Assembly: GCA_038087015.1 (NCBI GenBank)
Contig: JASBNA010000107.1
Location: 1-64,000, forward strand
Source of the DNA: Cerrena zonata
Lineage: Eukaryota; Basidiomycota; Agaricomycetes; Polyporales; Cerrenaceae
DNA: 64,000 nt
Reading direction: 5' to 3'
Below the pieces are notes generated by a model. That model was given only the letters and a program-made list of their open reading frames with translations. It was not told the DNA's origin and made no database searches. Positions 26,001 through 37,600 of the stretch are shown one piece after another; the first letter of the stretch is position 1, and every line of letters starts with the position of its first letter. Both the position numbers and the translations under genes were made by a program.

Positions 26001-28459
26001 TTAGTGCTCATGCGGCATCTAAGTTCGCTTATGAATTCTTTATGGTAAGTGTCTGGCTGCACAGATAGATTTTTGGTCATACTGATGGTTCATAGGATGA
26101 AGATAGCGAGACCGCAACCTTATGGACCCAACTACGAAGGTTCCTAGCGGAACACTATGAGGCTATCGAAGACAACGCCCTACATGTATATGTATCAGTT
26201 CATTGTTCCCCATTCACGGAGATACATGACTGCTGTGATACTCAACTTGAAACCAGTGCTGTCGCCGAATTGATTCACAATCATGATGTCTTCTTCAGAG
26301 CATTACCAAATACAATATCATGCGAGCATTACCTTACTTGCAGCCCCGATAGATTGATCCTTCTATCTCATTGCTCCTTCGGTTACCTTTCGATTCAATC
26401 CAAGTTACTCTGTGATGACGGTTCAACCCAATCCAACTCTCGACTAGTGGCGCCATACTATCAGGGGAATGCATATTACCCACCGGAGCCAAATTATGTC
26501 TCTGTGTCTCCTAATTGCAGAAGAGTTGCAAGATCCATCAAACATGAGATCTATATCTGGGATGTGGAGACCGGTCAAGCGGAACTCCGTTGTACCCTGT
26601 TAGAAATGGTTCATGCGCTTGCATTCCATCCACTGGATAGCAATCAATTGGCGATACTTTCATCAAACATGATCTCGGTTTATAATCTAACGGGGAGGAC
26701 ACCTCCAATCAGGCATTCACTTGTAACTGAGGAGACTCGTGGTGATAGATGCGGCCTTGTCTGGTCGCCAAATGGGACTTACTTGGCTTCGCGCGGATCC
26801 AAAGGGGCTGACGTATGGAGCATAAATATGACAACTGCCACTATAACTTTGCTGAGGAAATTTGGTGGTTGCCAAATCTGCAATCCATGCTTCAGTCCGA
26901 TGACCAAATCTCATATACTACTTGTCTCCAGTACAGGAGTCTCGTTGTATGATTACAGGTCTGGTAAACAGGTTATTGGCCCATACATTGTGAACGATCT
27001 CCGCCCAATACCTGTGTTTCGAAACGCAGTGTTCTCCCCAGACGGATCCTTGATTGCTGCTTCGTCGGATTATACAATCCAAATCTTCGAGACCGAGTTA
27101 GAGAAACCATACCAGGACCCTATAATGGCACCTGGTCGGATACGACAAGTTACTTTCCTTCCAGATGGAAAACAAATTGCCGCAGTCATTGGTAACAAAG
27201 TCTACACATGGGAGTTATGCCACGGCTCTCAGGTCTCAGATCACGATCGATTTGATCGAGCAAACATGCGAGGTCATTTCAGACACGTCACTTCGACTTC
27301 CTTTTCGCCAGATGGGACCAAGTTTCTATCCTCATCGGACGACGGGACCGTTCAAGTCCGCAGTTCTACTGATTGCATGCTCCTGCGAGAATATTGGCCA
27401 ATGGAGTATCAACATAGTGTCACGTCTGCAGTGTTTGGTGCCGACAATAAGACCGTTTATTTGGCCCTAGGTGATGGAACAATTCAAACATCATTAGGCA
27501 AGGTGCTCTACAGGCGTAAAGGTCCTGGCAAGACACGGCAGATCTTCAATTTCTATGTGTATGTGTCTCCGCTAACTTCCGAAGAACACATCATCTTTTC
27601 CCTCTGGACCTTGTCGAAGGAAGCTCTCATAATACACAGCAACGGGAATCCTGAGCAGGAGCCACGCAAGATTTGTTTTGCAGGGGATCACTTCATAGTC
27701 TCCAGCAATGGGCTCCTTGCTTCATTCTCATACGGGTCGGATGAGATCAAAGTTGTAAATCTCGAAGAAGACCCCGGGCCTTCTTCATCTTCACTATACC
27801 TCACGAAATACGGTCGTTTAGTCTCTGTTCTTTTCTCTCAGATGGGAGAGGTGTTAGTATCTCTCGGATACTGGAGAAGAAAATATGGCATTACTATCTG
27901 GGACACTAAGACTGCGAGTGTTTCTCGAACTCTCGAAATCAGTGTCAAACCAGTGATGACCATACCTAGACACGTTGCTCTTAATACCAACCTACTGGCT
28001 CTCACATTTCAATTCACCATACTGATTTACAACATTGAAGATGGAACACTTCTGCATACCTTCATCTTATGGAACCCCATCATCGATCACATCGACATCC
28101 ATGACTCAAAATTGGTATCAGCATCAGAGGGTCATATCATCATGTGGGATCTCTCCGCCCCCCACAATGTTGGTACAACTCCACATGCGGATGCTACCAG
28201 TACACCAACCTCCGTACATTCTTCCACCGTCCCACCATGGTGGAGTATAAGATGTGCCGATACTCAGGAGCCAACCGGATGGATCTTAGGCTCTGCTGAA
28301 GAAAAATTATTGTGGGCTCATGATTGGTTACGAAAGTATCTAGATCCACCAGGGAGCACCCATGTTATCCAGCACAGACGAGTGAAGCTACCAGATTTCA
28401 TTCCTGACATGGACTGGTTAAAGAGCTGCGAGGGAGTCGGGAGATTGAGCGTGGAGTAG
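23056..28459 (+). CDS. NLR2: C2-helical-NACHT-WD40 STAND receptor, most divergent copy
   Basis: Exons 23056-23080, 23136-23289, 23344-23480, 23540-23913, 23978-24028, 24079-24277, 24331-24483, 24537-26044, 26096-28459 give 1,654 residues. C2-like part: KLYVEIETSE, AQWEEEF, DGIDENQIIGF, IGTLVVSA. The acidic linker includes EETQEASRPESPSKREE. The helical part has LHPWVDFAWQVCSSLYK. Walker A GLAGSGKST is at 417-425, Walker B FDALDE at 517-522 (Phe where the others have Leu), then ITSRPE. WD40-type repeats start at residue 868. The start chosen aligns with the other copies; an in-frame ATG at 23035 would add seven residues (MGSSSVA). Its WD40 half is clearly less similar to NLR1, NLR3 and NLR4 than those are to each other, with its own insertions, so it escaped recent homogenisation. 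Likely ligand unknown. Confidence 0.88.
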
Positions 28460-28616
28460 TAATGTTGGAGATGTTGTTTGCCACGATCGATATTGGATGG
28501 TTACGTTTCGGATCGTGGGACGGCTTGGTCAAAAGGAAGATATCAAATAGGTTTACCGTTAGAAATGATACATTCACCTTTTTCGACGAGTATAACGATA
28601 GCAAGGAGTTTCTGGC

Positions 28617-29040
28617 TCACGAGTCACAAGAAAGATATTTATTAGTCGGCGAATACTGCGTACAGCGATCGAAAGTTTTGCATACAACGTTAACAGTCAT
28701 ATATATATTCCAACGTACATTATTTAAGTAGATCATGTTTTGAGCCAAGTCGATAGGATCCTGAGGATGGATATCTCGATCAATACCAGGGAGCTCTCGA
28801 TCCTTAAATTTGTAGATGTCAGCTCCAGAGACCATGAGCGCAAGATGTTCACGGTATGGAGTTCACGTCGAGCACTATGATTGAAGAGAAACCGCAACGT
28901 GGATAGAGCTCCCGAGCCGTCGATGTAAACAGCAACGACGTGGAACGGGATAAGGATATCAGATTTGCCGTGTATTTGCAACGTGATCTCTGTCTTCTGA
29001 AATCGGTTTCGGGGGTTTAACGAGCAGATAGCGTTCGTCC
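28617..29040 (-). pseudogene. Convergent small gene behind NLR2, diverged copy 2
   Basis: Minus-strand frames carry FQKTEITLQIHGKSDIL and, one base out of frame, LMVSGADIYKFKDRELPG followed by DPIDLAQNMIYLNN. These match copy 1 (QKKTDITLRI, LMVFGTDIYT, DPIDSIHN). No start exon equivalent to copy 1 is visible and the frame shifts by one base, so it is probably dead or spliced differently. Confidence 0.35.
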
Positions 29041-29443
29041 ACTGAAACTGGGACGCACATAGTGGAGGAACGAGGTGTCCCTGGTGGTAGAGTCACATAT
29101 TTCGATGTACCTCAAGTTGGCTATCTAGAAGATATAATTCTTTAGAGTGTTTCGCAAGCAGATATAAGAGGAAATGAATAGATGAGAGATTAAGGCAAGG
29201 CCAATGGATCGATGATATCCTGAAGTTGGATTTCGTAGATCGAAGGATCAAAGGAGGTAGGCAGGCTCAAGGCGGATGGAATTTTTGATGCGTGTATTTC
29301 ATGGTTCGGTACCGAAAAGCGACGTGGTGAAATGCCCCTCTCAGGTATGACCTCACATTATGGACGAGCTTTCCACATGGAACACATTCGGCTGCAAACC
29401 AGGTTCCAGGAAAGATTTGAAAGGAGGTGACAGCATATTAGCG

Positions 29444-29470
29444 GTGTCGTCTAGTTGCAACTTGTGACAC
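29444..29470. repeat. Imperfect palindrome, copy 2
   Basis: GTGTCGTC, core TAGTTGCAAC, then TTGTGACAC, 0.99 kb behind the NLR2 stop. Preceded by CAGCATATTAGCG. Surrounding sequence is otherwise strongly diverged from copies 1 and 4. Confidence 0.45.
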
Positions 29471-30578
29471 GTCAAGGAGGATCGTTTAGCAGAACGTGCG
29501 TAAGGTGTACGTTGACTTCCGAGGGAAGAGCGAAATGGATTTTCTGTTGCTGCTGATACGCAAGTGGTATGCCTAGAGAAGGCGATCGGTCGAGAGTGGA
29601 GCGTTGGTGTCGAAGTAGCATCGTGTTGGAATCAGAATGGTTGTTTGACTTTGCGCGGTTTAGCATGTTATGTAGGTCGACTTGAAACATGGGGTTTGTT
29701 AGTCCCGACACACGAGATATGGTAGAGTCGTGACGGCCAGTATTGGGTTTGGAGAGAGAGAAAGGATGGGTGCATTCGATCCCGGATCCAGAGTGCAGAT
29801 GGTGAAAGTAGATGGCTCTAAGTGTTCGTTAGACGTACGTACTCATAAATCGTGTTGGCAACGCAGGGTTAAAGGCAAGTTCACGAGTAGGTATGAGAGG
29901 TGACAAGGCGAGCGCACCATTGGTAAATTGTTCATCAGTGTTTCCTGCGACTGGACTTTCAACGTTGAAGGCAGGGGGCGGCTTTAGCGTTGATGGAACA
30001 ATGGTAGACGTACTTCACATACCTCGGTACCCCCTTTCCCTTTCAAAAGTGTCATATACATACGACCAGGGTGAGAGGTGTAGGCAATGGACATTATTGG
30101 CGACTTCTAATGCTTCGATAATGGGTGAAGGAGGGCAACAGTGCGATGGGGATACCCCTTTGTGTGTAAGACGTCCCATCGGTGCTTACCTATTGAATTC
30201 GGATATGGTCCAGAATCGGTCCCAGGGAATGATCGACAAGTCGTCTGCACTAGCAGCAAGGGATATATCCTGAAATTGTGGTTGAGTTGTGCTCGGAAAC
30301 GCATCTAGAAGGCCATATAGTAAAACATACACACGGGTGAATATTGATTTACGAATGAAACCTGCTGCTGGAGAGAAATGTATGCCTCTGCCAGTGCGTG
30401 GCATATAGTAAGCGTAGAGTAAGACGGGCAGTAGATGGGGAGGAAGTTATGTTACGTTGGGCTTTTTAGCATGATCGTTGTATACTATTTGAAACGGGCG
30501 TCGAAGAGAAATCAGTTCAGAGAATGGCCAGCGGTCTGACAGAGGTTGAAAGTCTCGACTCGATCAGTTACCACGGGA

Positions 30579-30594
30579 AATGCCGGCCGGGGCA
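30579..30594 (+). promoter_or_regulatory. CGG box copy before the 32.4-kb NLR relic
   Basis: AATGCCGGCCGGGGCA: CGG-C-CGG, followed within 20 bp by ACTCACTGTCGTTTTCTTTC. 1.85 kb upstream of the relic start. Confidence 0.3.
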
Positions 30595-30843
30595 TTCAAT
30601 GCAGACTCACTGTCGTTTTCTTTCTCCTCGACGAAACGTTATGTCTCTGGCCTCCATACACATGCTCCAACGTCCGGCCAAGTATGACCACCACAGTCTA
30701 GTGGCTTACACTCCATCGGCGCCCTCGCAGACAGTTGTACACCTCTGGCTGCGTTCGGAACATTCTGCCAGCTCTCTTATGCACCTATAAAGACTCCAAT
30801 CTCGCTGAAAATCTTCGTTCTTCCTACCTCTTCTTATTGACAC

Positions 30844-31134
30844 ATGCCAACCCCTGGTTTCTTGCTTCTCGCTTTCCCTCCCAGAATACTCTACCGTGAT
30901 ATATCAGAACCTTCTTCCTCTCCTTCCACACCTGACTGTATCAACTCCGTGGAACACCAACCATTGAGTCGATGTCCGTTCTCCGAGCGGTATCTCTTTG
31001 TCATCATTGCCTCTATCCTCACCATGTACTACCTGGCGTACATCTTATATACGCTCTTGACATTGGCATGGGTCCAATACCGAGAACGACCCCTGAATGT
31101 CCTCGATAAACAATGGCCTGTTCATATCTTATGA
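30844..31134 (+). other. Candidate small membrane-protein frame
   Basis: A 96-residue frame with a hydrophobic helix (VIIASILTMYYLAYILYTLL) followed by a charged tail (RERPLNVLDKQWPV). A frame at 61334-61567 keeps SILIFYLLAYILYALLTLT and HVLDKQWAV, while copies near 17.2 and 56.7 kb have lost it. It may be one exon of a decayed gene downstream of the CGG box. Weak evidence for a present-day protein. Confidence 0.25.
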
Positions 31135-32427
31135 TACAGTATCTCAACCTCACCCCAGCGTCATTTCGAGCCCCCTTGCCTCATCTAATTTCATCTGGAA
31201 AACCCTCACGATCAACAGGATATAATTCAGGAGCCACAGTGGAAGCCAAAAGCGAAATAGTAGACCTGCGTATGATTAGGATATGAGGAGTCTATGAGGT
31301 ACGTCCTATCCCCTCATCTCGTGCCATCGCTAACCTCTACCGGGATTATGACTCGATCCTTCTATCACCATGCAAACCTTATCGATACCATACACTCGAA
31401 CACCGTCTAGCACTTATTCTGGCTGACCTTTGCTCTTCTCAGCCATATCCCGGTCTCAGTTGTCTTCATATTCAATAATGGACCTGGACGTCATTATGAC
31501 TAGTATACGAACGATGTCAAACAACCGTCTGCGCCTCTAATTATCGGGCTACTTCCACAGCCACCACCCCGAGTACTTTTCGCTTCGGACTCTGGCATCA
31601 CTGGGACCGAAGGACTCGACCGTTATCTGGTATTTTTGTGTGCATCGTTGAATGTAGAGAATAATCAACGGGGTTCAGGGACGCTCATCATGATGTCGCC
31701 CAAGTCTGGTTCTCTGGGGTACGGACATTCAATTTTTCTACTCGTTATATGCTGACCTTCACGTCGCGCATCAATCTTCAGGTTTGTACCGACTCTCTTA
31801 GACGTGCAACGCGACTCATTGGGCATACGTAACCACGCTCGGAATATGTCCTAGTGATTGATATGAGGTTCTGCCTGGCTTATCTCATTGGGGCTAAACT
31901 TACATTTCTACGACACGTCTCACAGAATCAGAACTGCGCTTTCTTCTTCCGGTACCCCACGGGATCATTATTTCTTCAGTCCAAAATCGAAGTATCAGGC
32001 GGCTCACAACAAGCGGCTCATTGGATTTCCACCTCGAAAAATTTTACCTCGCATATTATCAATACCTTAATGGTAGACTTGTCTTTCGAATGATATCCTA
32101 CGTCTCTCTAACATATTCAGGAGAAACCTTTGAAATACATATCCGGCACATGTTCATCCAGATCGCATCCTGGAAGGATGGGACCGTCGTCTCTGAAATG
32201 GCTTTCGTTATACCTATTTCCCCCTAAGCGCTGCGCTACTAGTGTGGCTCGAGCGTCCTTGTGCCACGAAGCGTTCTTTATAATGGAAGGCTTGGGCGAT
32301 AGTCATCGAAAAAGCTCAGAGTACTTCTTACTCTGCCTCCGACAATAAGGCGGTGACCGACTGTCACGGTGAACCGCTCTCGTACTTGTTTCTCATCTAT
32401 TTCAAATTGACCTGGTTCTCTACGGCA

Positions 32428-32572
32428 ATGCTGCTTGCACTGGCTTTAGTTAGTATGCTGTATTCATTTGCCAACTGATTTCTATACTCACCGAATTTAT
32501 ATTATAGTTCGTCGAGTATCCAATGTACCGCTAGAGCAATCCTTGCCAGGTCCGAAAGGATTTGGAAGACTT
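32428..32572 (+). pseudogene. Truncated NLR relic: exon 1, intron 1 and start of exon 2
   Basis: ATG exon 32428-32452 (25 nt), 55-bp intron 32453-32507 and TTCGTCGAGTATCCAATGTA reproduce the NLR2 start exactly in exon and intron length (RVSNVPLEQS compared with RVSDVQLKNC). After about 32572 the sequence jumps into the minus-strand cassette also seen at about 21190 and 60510 (TTCGACCATGGATGCAGG). The rest of the receptor is missing. Confidence 0.7.
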
Positions 32573-34641
32573 CGACCATGGATGCAGGAGGATAACCTAA
32601 GTACGGAATGCCTGTAACATGCCACATCGTTGTTGACCTACTGAATCCAGAGTTGGTCCGAAGTCGGCACCGAGGAAGGATTGTAGATCTCCCGCATGAG
32701 TAAGCAAGAGGGGCATCCCGGATTCGTGATTAGTAACGAGCCTAGAGGATTGTACTTGAATAAAGTCGATTTACGAAAGAAGCTGGTTCACTGGTGGGAG
32801 ACGCGTGTCTCCATATACAGCAAGTAAAAGAGTAAAACCTAGAATCGATTAGAAGTCGAAAGTTGCTCGACGTTAGCATCATTTGAATTGCCAGAGCGAA
32901 ACTGGTATGGTCGGTAAACTTTCAATAATGAGAGACTCGGAGGAGCTCGGGCATTGCCGATCGGAGTTTGAAGCTACAATGTCGTAGAATATCGATGTGT
33001 CGTCATCTAGCCATCATCTACTACTCTCCTTCCTTTGAACTGGTTTATTTAGTCCTGTCGTGATCTTCTATATATCTGTTGCTCTAAGCGAATCAGCCCT
33101 CACTTGTTTAATATCTGATCCCTTCCCTCCATGAAACAGCTTCGTGTCTCACCAGTTCTAACCATCAATGTCTGGTGGCTTCCGGCGAATATCTATTGAA
33201 ATTTTGACTTCTTGAATCACCTGGCATGGATCCTCGGCACAATGGCATCTAAAACCCGCCCGAGCACGATTGACCTGCCATCCTGCAGAAACTCACAATC
33301 ACAGCAATATTTCTATGCCTGTCGTCGGTAACATTACAGCGGTAGGCTGTTAGAGAGAGGTTGAAAGCCAGAGCTACATGAACGCGATAGTTTAGGTACG
33401 TGGATTCCTTCCATCTGTCATCCAATTGACCTTTGAATGGCTGGGATCTGCTTCGCCCTTCTTCATCTCTCAGATGACATTCTCCTGTCTTCATATTTTT
33501 CTTGGTCACACCTTTCGTCTTCCCTACTCCCGACCTATCCCTCTCGGCGTCGTCCAGTACCCCATTCTTCCTCGCTCTCGGCGTTCTGGGATACGAATAG
33601 CTCCGTTGGGAGGGCGGGAGTCATAGACGATGACCATGATGTGGGTCTGAGCGATTTAATATTGTGAGGTCGTAAGTTCTGCATTAGTCTCCCTTTCATG
33701 GATGCGTCCATTGACTGATAAACAACTATTTCAGGCATATTTATGTTCGTTTCGTATAGATCACCTGTAGGGAGTACCGAACAATAATACACGCTTCTCG
33801 GTAGGAACTGAATCATACCAGAGGTCGACCGCCAGATCTTATGATACAAACAGTGATATCGTAAGTACGTACATAATCCAAGATGTGGATATATGCGACT
33901 AATTCGTTCCATTCACATCCTTTAGTTTCTTCTGTCGAGTTGGGAGAATTCGAAAATTCACCGGGTTTTTGCTATTATGAGGCGATCGGTTCCAATAGCC
34001 ATCGCGGCTGTTTCTCCCGACGGTGCTGTGTAGGATACACCGGCTTAGAGAATAGGATTGAATTATACTGAAGACAGTCGAGATGCAATGTATGCACCGC
34101 TGACTGCTATATTCATCCAGTCCCGTATCTTTGTTTCTGATGACATACACAACTGTCTGGCATCAACCAACATCTCTTTCCGCTATCCCGCGCCCTACAT
34201 ATGTCCACTAATCACGTTTTGAGACAATTCTTGCTGAAATATGATTTTCTTTCCACGGGTGAAATCACTCCCCACTCTTCCTGCAACACCCAACTCAGGC
34301 ATACGTTCACAGGGCTACCTTTAACTGACGCATATGAGAAATATACTTGGAAGTCAAGGTATCGGTGATCTATGTCAATTGACCGCTCTCATGTTGGGCA
34401 GTGTGGATTTTCAAACATCGGTTTATTGTTTGTCGCACTCCTGACGGACATATGTAATATACAGCTTCAATTCTGTGAACAGCCTGTGTTGAGCATTGAC
34501 AGGCACCCCCCAGTCGAACCACTGCCTCATGGCTATAAGATTTGCGATAAACGCCAGACTGACTGTCATAGTCTCATGGTTATAGGCTCTCATAGTCCGT
34601 TGCGTACCCCCCAATCTCTACTACCCTATTCCTCAACTTCC
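32573..34641. other. NLR3 upstream region
   Basis: Begins at the relic breakpoint with minus-strand cassette sequence, then the CGG box at 32953, then unassigned sequence with short frames only. No gene supported. The last ~70 bp match the NLR5 leader. Confidence 0.3.
32953..32972 (+). promoter_or_regulatory. CGG box copy upstream of NLR3
   Basis: ATTGCCGATCGGAGTTTGAA, 1.7 kb before the NLR3 start. The first triplet is altered to CGA, so only the second CGG is intact. Confidence 0.25.
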
Positions 34642-34661
34642 CCTCAACCTAGGAATCTCTC
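34642..34661 (+). promoter_or_regulatory. Leader element shared by NLR3 and NLR5
   Basis: CCTCAACCTAGGAATCTCTC is identical at NLR3 and NLR5 and begins exactly 45 bp before each start codon. It is absent before NLR1, NLR2 and NLR4, so it marks a separate promoter or leader class. Confidence 0.5.
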
Positions 34662-34686
34662 ATTGAAGTCGGATACCTCTACAACA

Positions 34687-37600
34687 ATGGCTATCAATAT
34701 TGCTCTCAAAAGTGTGTATAATCTTGACTCCGACGTCCAAATTGGAGTATTGATACCAAGCTCGACGTAGTCCATTACGTACGGGAAGTCAAATGGAAAT
34801 CTCGTTTTCCGGGACAAGAAATTCCAGCATTATATGTTGAAGTCAAATATGGGAATCGACGAGTGAAAACCAAAGCGAGCCGTGATTTGGGCGCTCAATG
34901 GGATGAAGAGCTCATCATGTAGGTGCATGTCTGACCTACTGCTGCTCAGATCGAACTAATTGTAGTTGTCAGACACGGGATAGATGACCATCAAATACTG
35001 CGTTTCCGTCTGAAAGCAGCCTTTCCTCTCGGAAGGGACCCCGTTCTTAGTGAACTCGATTACAAGGCAGAAGATCTATTTTCGTCCTTTGGTTTTCCCT
35101 ATAATACACGTTCGTATATAACAATCTTGCTCCGGGAGTCTACACTAAATAGATGCTCGCGGGCATAGAATATCTGAAGCTCAAGAGTATCAAGGATCCA
35201 AACAGTCCTATCACCTCCCGCATCACAATCAGCGCTGCCACAATCACCCATCAGGATGCGACACGATGCCTGGTTGGAAATGCTCAGGCAGCCGCCATTC
35301 AACAACTGGATCCCAATAGCCTTGCAGGAAAGATCTGGCATCTCCTCGGAAGATTAGATGTACTCAGTGAAATTATTAGCAAAATCGACCAGGTGGCAAA
35401 GGTGGGTTATTGTTGGTGTTATAATTTGTTGATTGAAGCTCACTCGCACATAGCTGAACTCCTTCCTCGATCTCGGGTGGCAAATATTATCATCACTGTA
35501 CAAAGTAGGTGCTGTTGCTATTACCGATGTCCCTTCCTAATGGAACTCGACCAGGCAGTCGAGAGGCAACGGACAACAGACCGGAAGATTATTGAACTTG
35601 TTGACACCATCAACCAAACATTCGACTTTGTTGATGATGCTGAGAAGCTTTGCGAGCATGTCGTCAATCTTAACACAGTAATCAGTGATATGCTCAAACA
35701 AATGGCTGAGTGTGCGCTTTTTGTGTGCGAGTATCTTCAGAAAAGTTTTCCTAGTAAGTACCTGGACATTCGCTTGTAATTATTTCAGGAGGGAAATTGA
35801 CAATTTACTAGAACGGATGGCAGGATCATTGCTGACTGACTCGAACAAGAAGATCGACGAGCTCACCCAGGCTCTGGCCAAACTTCGAGAGAAACTTGAC
35901 TCACGAGTGCGGTTGCATTCGGAACTTGTCAGTTTCAAGATTCATAACGATCTCTCTGAATTGCGGGATGTTGTCCGACGCTCCGATGCTCTCAAAGAGC
36001 TCAAACCAGCTGCGATGAATGCCGCCAAAAGGCCCCTGTGCCTCCACGGCACTCGAGAGTCTATTATGCAGACAATTATTGACTGGGTCGTAAACATTGA
36101 CGATAACGAGCAGAACATTCTGTGGCTCCATGGCCTTGCTGGATCGGGAAAGAGTACCATTGCGAATACCGTCTCGGCACGTCTTCATGACTTACGTCGT
36201 CTAGGGGCATTTCTATTCTTCGAAAGAGATAAGACCAATCGTGATGCCGTCATACACACGATGGCTGCACAACTCGCGGACGCCGATCCTGTTTTACAAT
36301 CCAAGATATCTGCTGCCATTGAACAGGATCGAAGGAGCATCAACAGTCACCTTGAAGCACAGTTTGACCATCTCGTTCGTCGTCCGCTCGATGATTCTTC
36401 CCCGTCTCTCCTTGGTCCCATCGTTATCGTACTCGATGCTTTGGACGAGTATGGAGACATCAACTCAAGACGATCGCTGCTTACCCTTATTGCCGACGAG
36501 TTCAAACACCTTCCCATCAATTTCCGATTTCTCATCACAAGTCGACCCGAGTTAGACATCGACAATATGTTCTCAGGGAATCCAAAAATCGCATCGATCT
36601 CCTTGAATAAGATTGAGGATACAGTTCCAGAAATTCGTCTCTATTTGTCATCCGAGTTAGCTCACATACGAAAGGTGAAACGCATCTCAGACAACTGGCC
36701 AGAAGAGGACAGCTTGGACCGGGCGGCTCACATGTCGGAGGGTCTCTTTATCTGGGCATCAACACTATCAAGGTTTCTACTGGAAACCCATGATCCGGCT
36801 GAGACACTGGAAAGCATCCTCTGGTCGAGTAATAAGGAGCACGCAGAAGGCCTGGATCAGCTGTATGCCACAGTTTTGAACGCCAAGAAGGGCTGGCATT
36901 CTGGACTAGGTGAACGATTTCGGGTGGTGGCAACGATCGTTCTACTGTCCCAGATACCCCTCTCTGATATTGACATTGATCAGCTCTTGGGTTATCCGGA
37001 AAGCAAATCGTGCCGCGGTATATTTGAAGACTTCCACTGCCTTTTCGACCACACTCCCGGATGGCCCATTCGCGCACTCCATGCATCATTTGGCGATTAT
37101 CTCACTGATGTAACCCGCAGCGGAGACAAGCCCTGGTCGCTGTCCGGCTTCGATGCAAATCACCATCTCGTATTGTGCTGCTTCCGTGTCATGTCCGAGC
37201 AGCTTCGGTTCAATATATGCAATTTCGAGACATCAGGTCGACTGAACAAGGACTATGCCGATCTCAAAGAACGCATTGAGAAGCATATATCTCCGGCGTT
37301 GCGATATGCTTCGATGTACTGGTGGTATCACTTGAATGAGATTCAGACTTGGCAGGAGGATGTAGGATCAGCGCTGCGGTCATTCTCGGAGGAAAAACTT
37401 CTATTCTGGCTGGAGGTAGCCAGTCTAGTTGGCAATGTAGATGACACTCTGAGGGTATGTGATATCGCTTACACCTTTGCCATAGTAAGTGTCTAGTCAC
37501 CCATATGGATTTGTAGCAATACTAATCATTCATAGGATAAAGACAGCGAGCTCGCGATCCTGTGGACCAATCTACGGATGTTCATAGGCGAATACAATCA

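Larger units (their letters stand above)
28460..32427. other. NLR2-NLR3 spacer, first part
   Basis: Contains the convergent-gene relic, a palindrome, a CGG box and the TM-like frame listed separately. Around 29850-30300 a minus-strand coding relic is visible (RKSIFTRVYVLLYGLLDAF), interrupted by stops. Around 31270-31800 there are segments also found near 17.4-17.95, 57.0-57.5 and 61.65-62.15 kb (TATGAGGTACGTCC, and CTTCACGTCGCGCATCAATC followed by TTCAGGTTTG). These look like old exon-intron borders of a plus-strand gene that no longer has a frame. Confidence 0.35.

Noticed and set aside
34919..34972. Earlier acceptor (TTGTAG) for NLR3 intron 2
   Set aside because: It leads to a stop within seven codons; the next acceptor (TTGTCAG) keeps the frame and matches NLR5.
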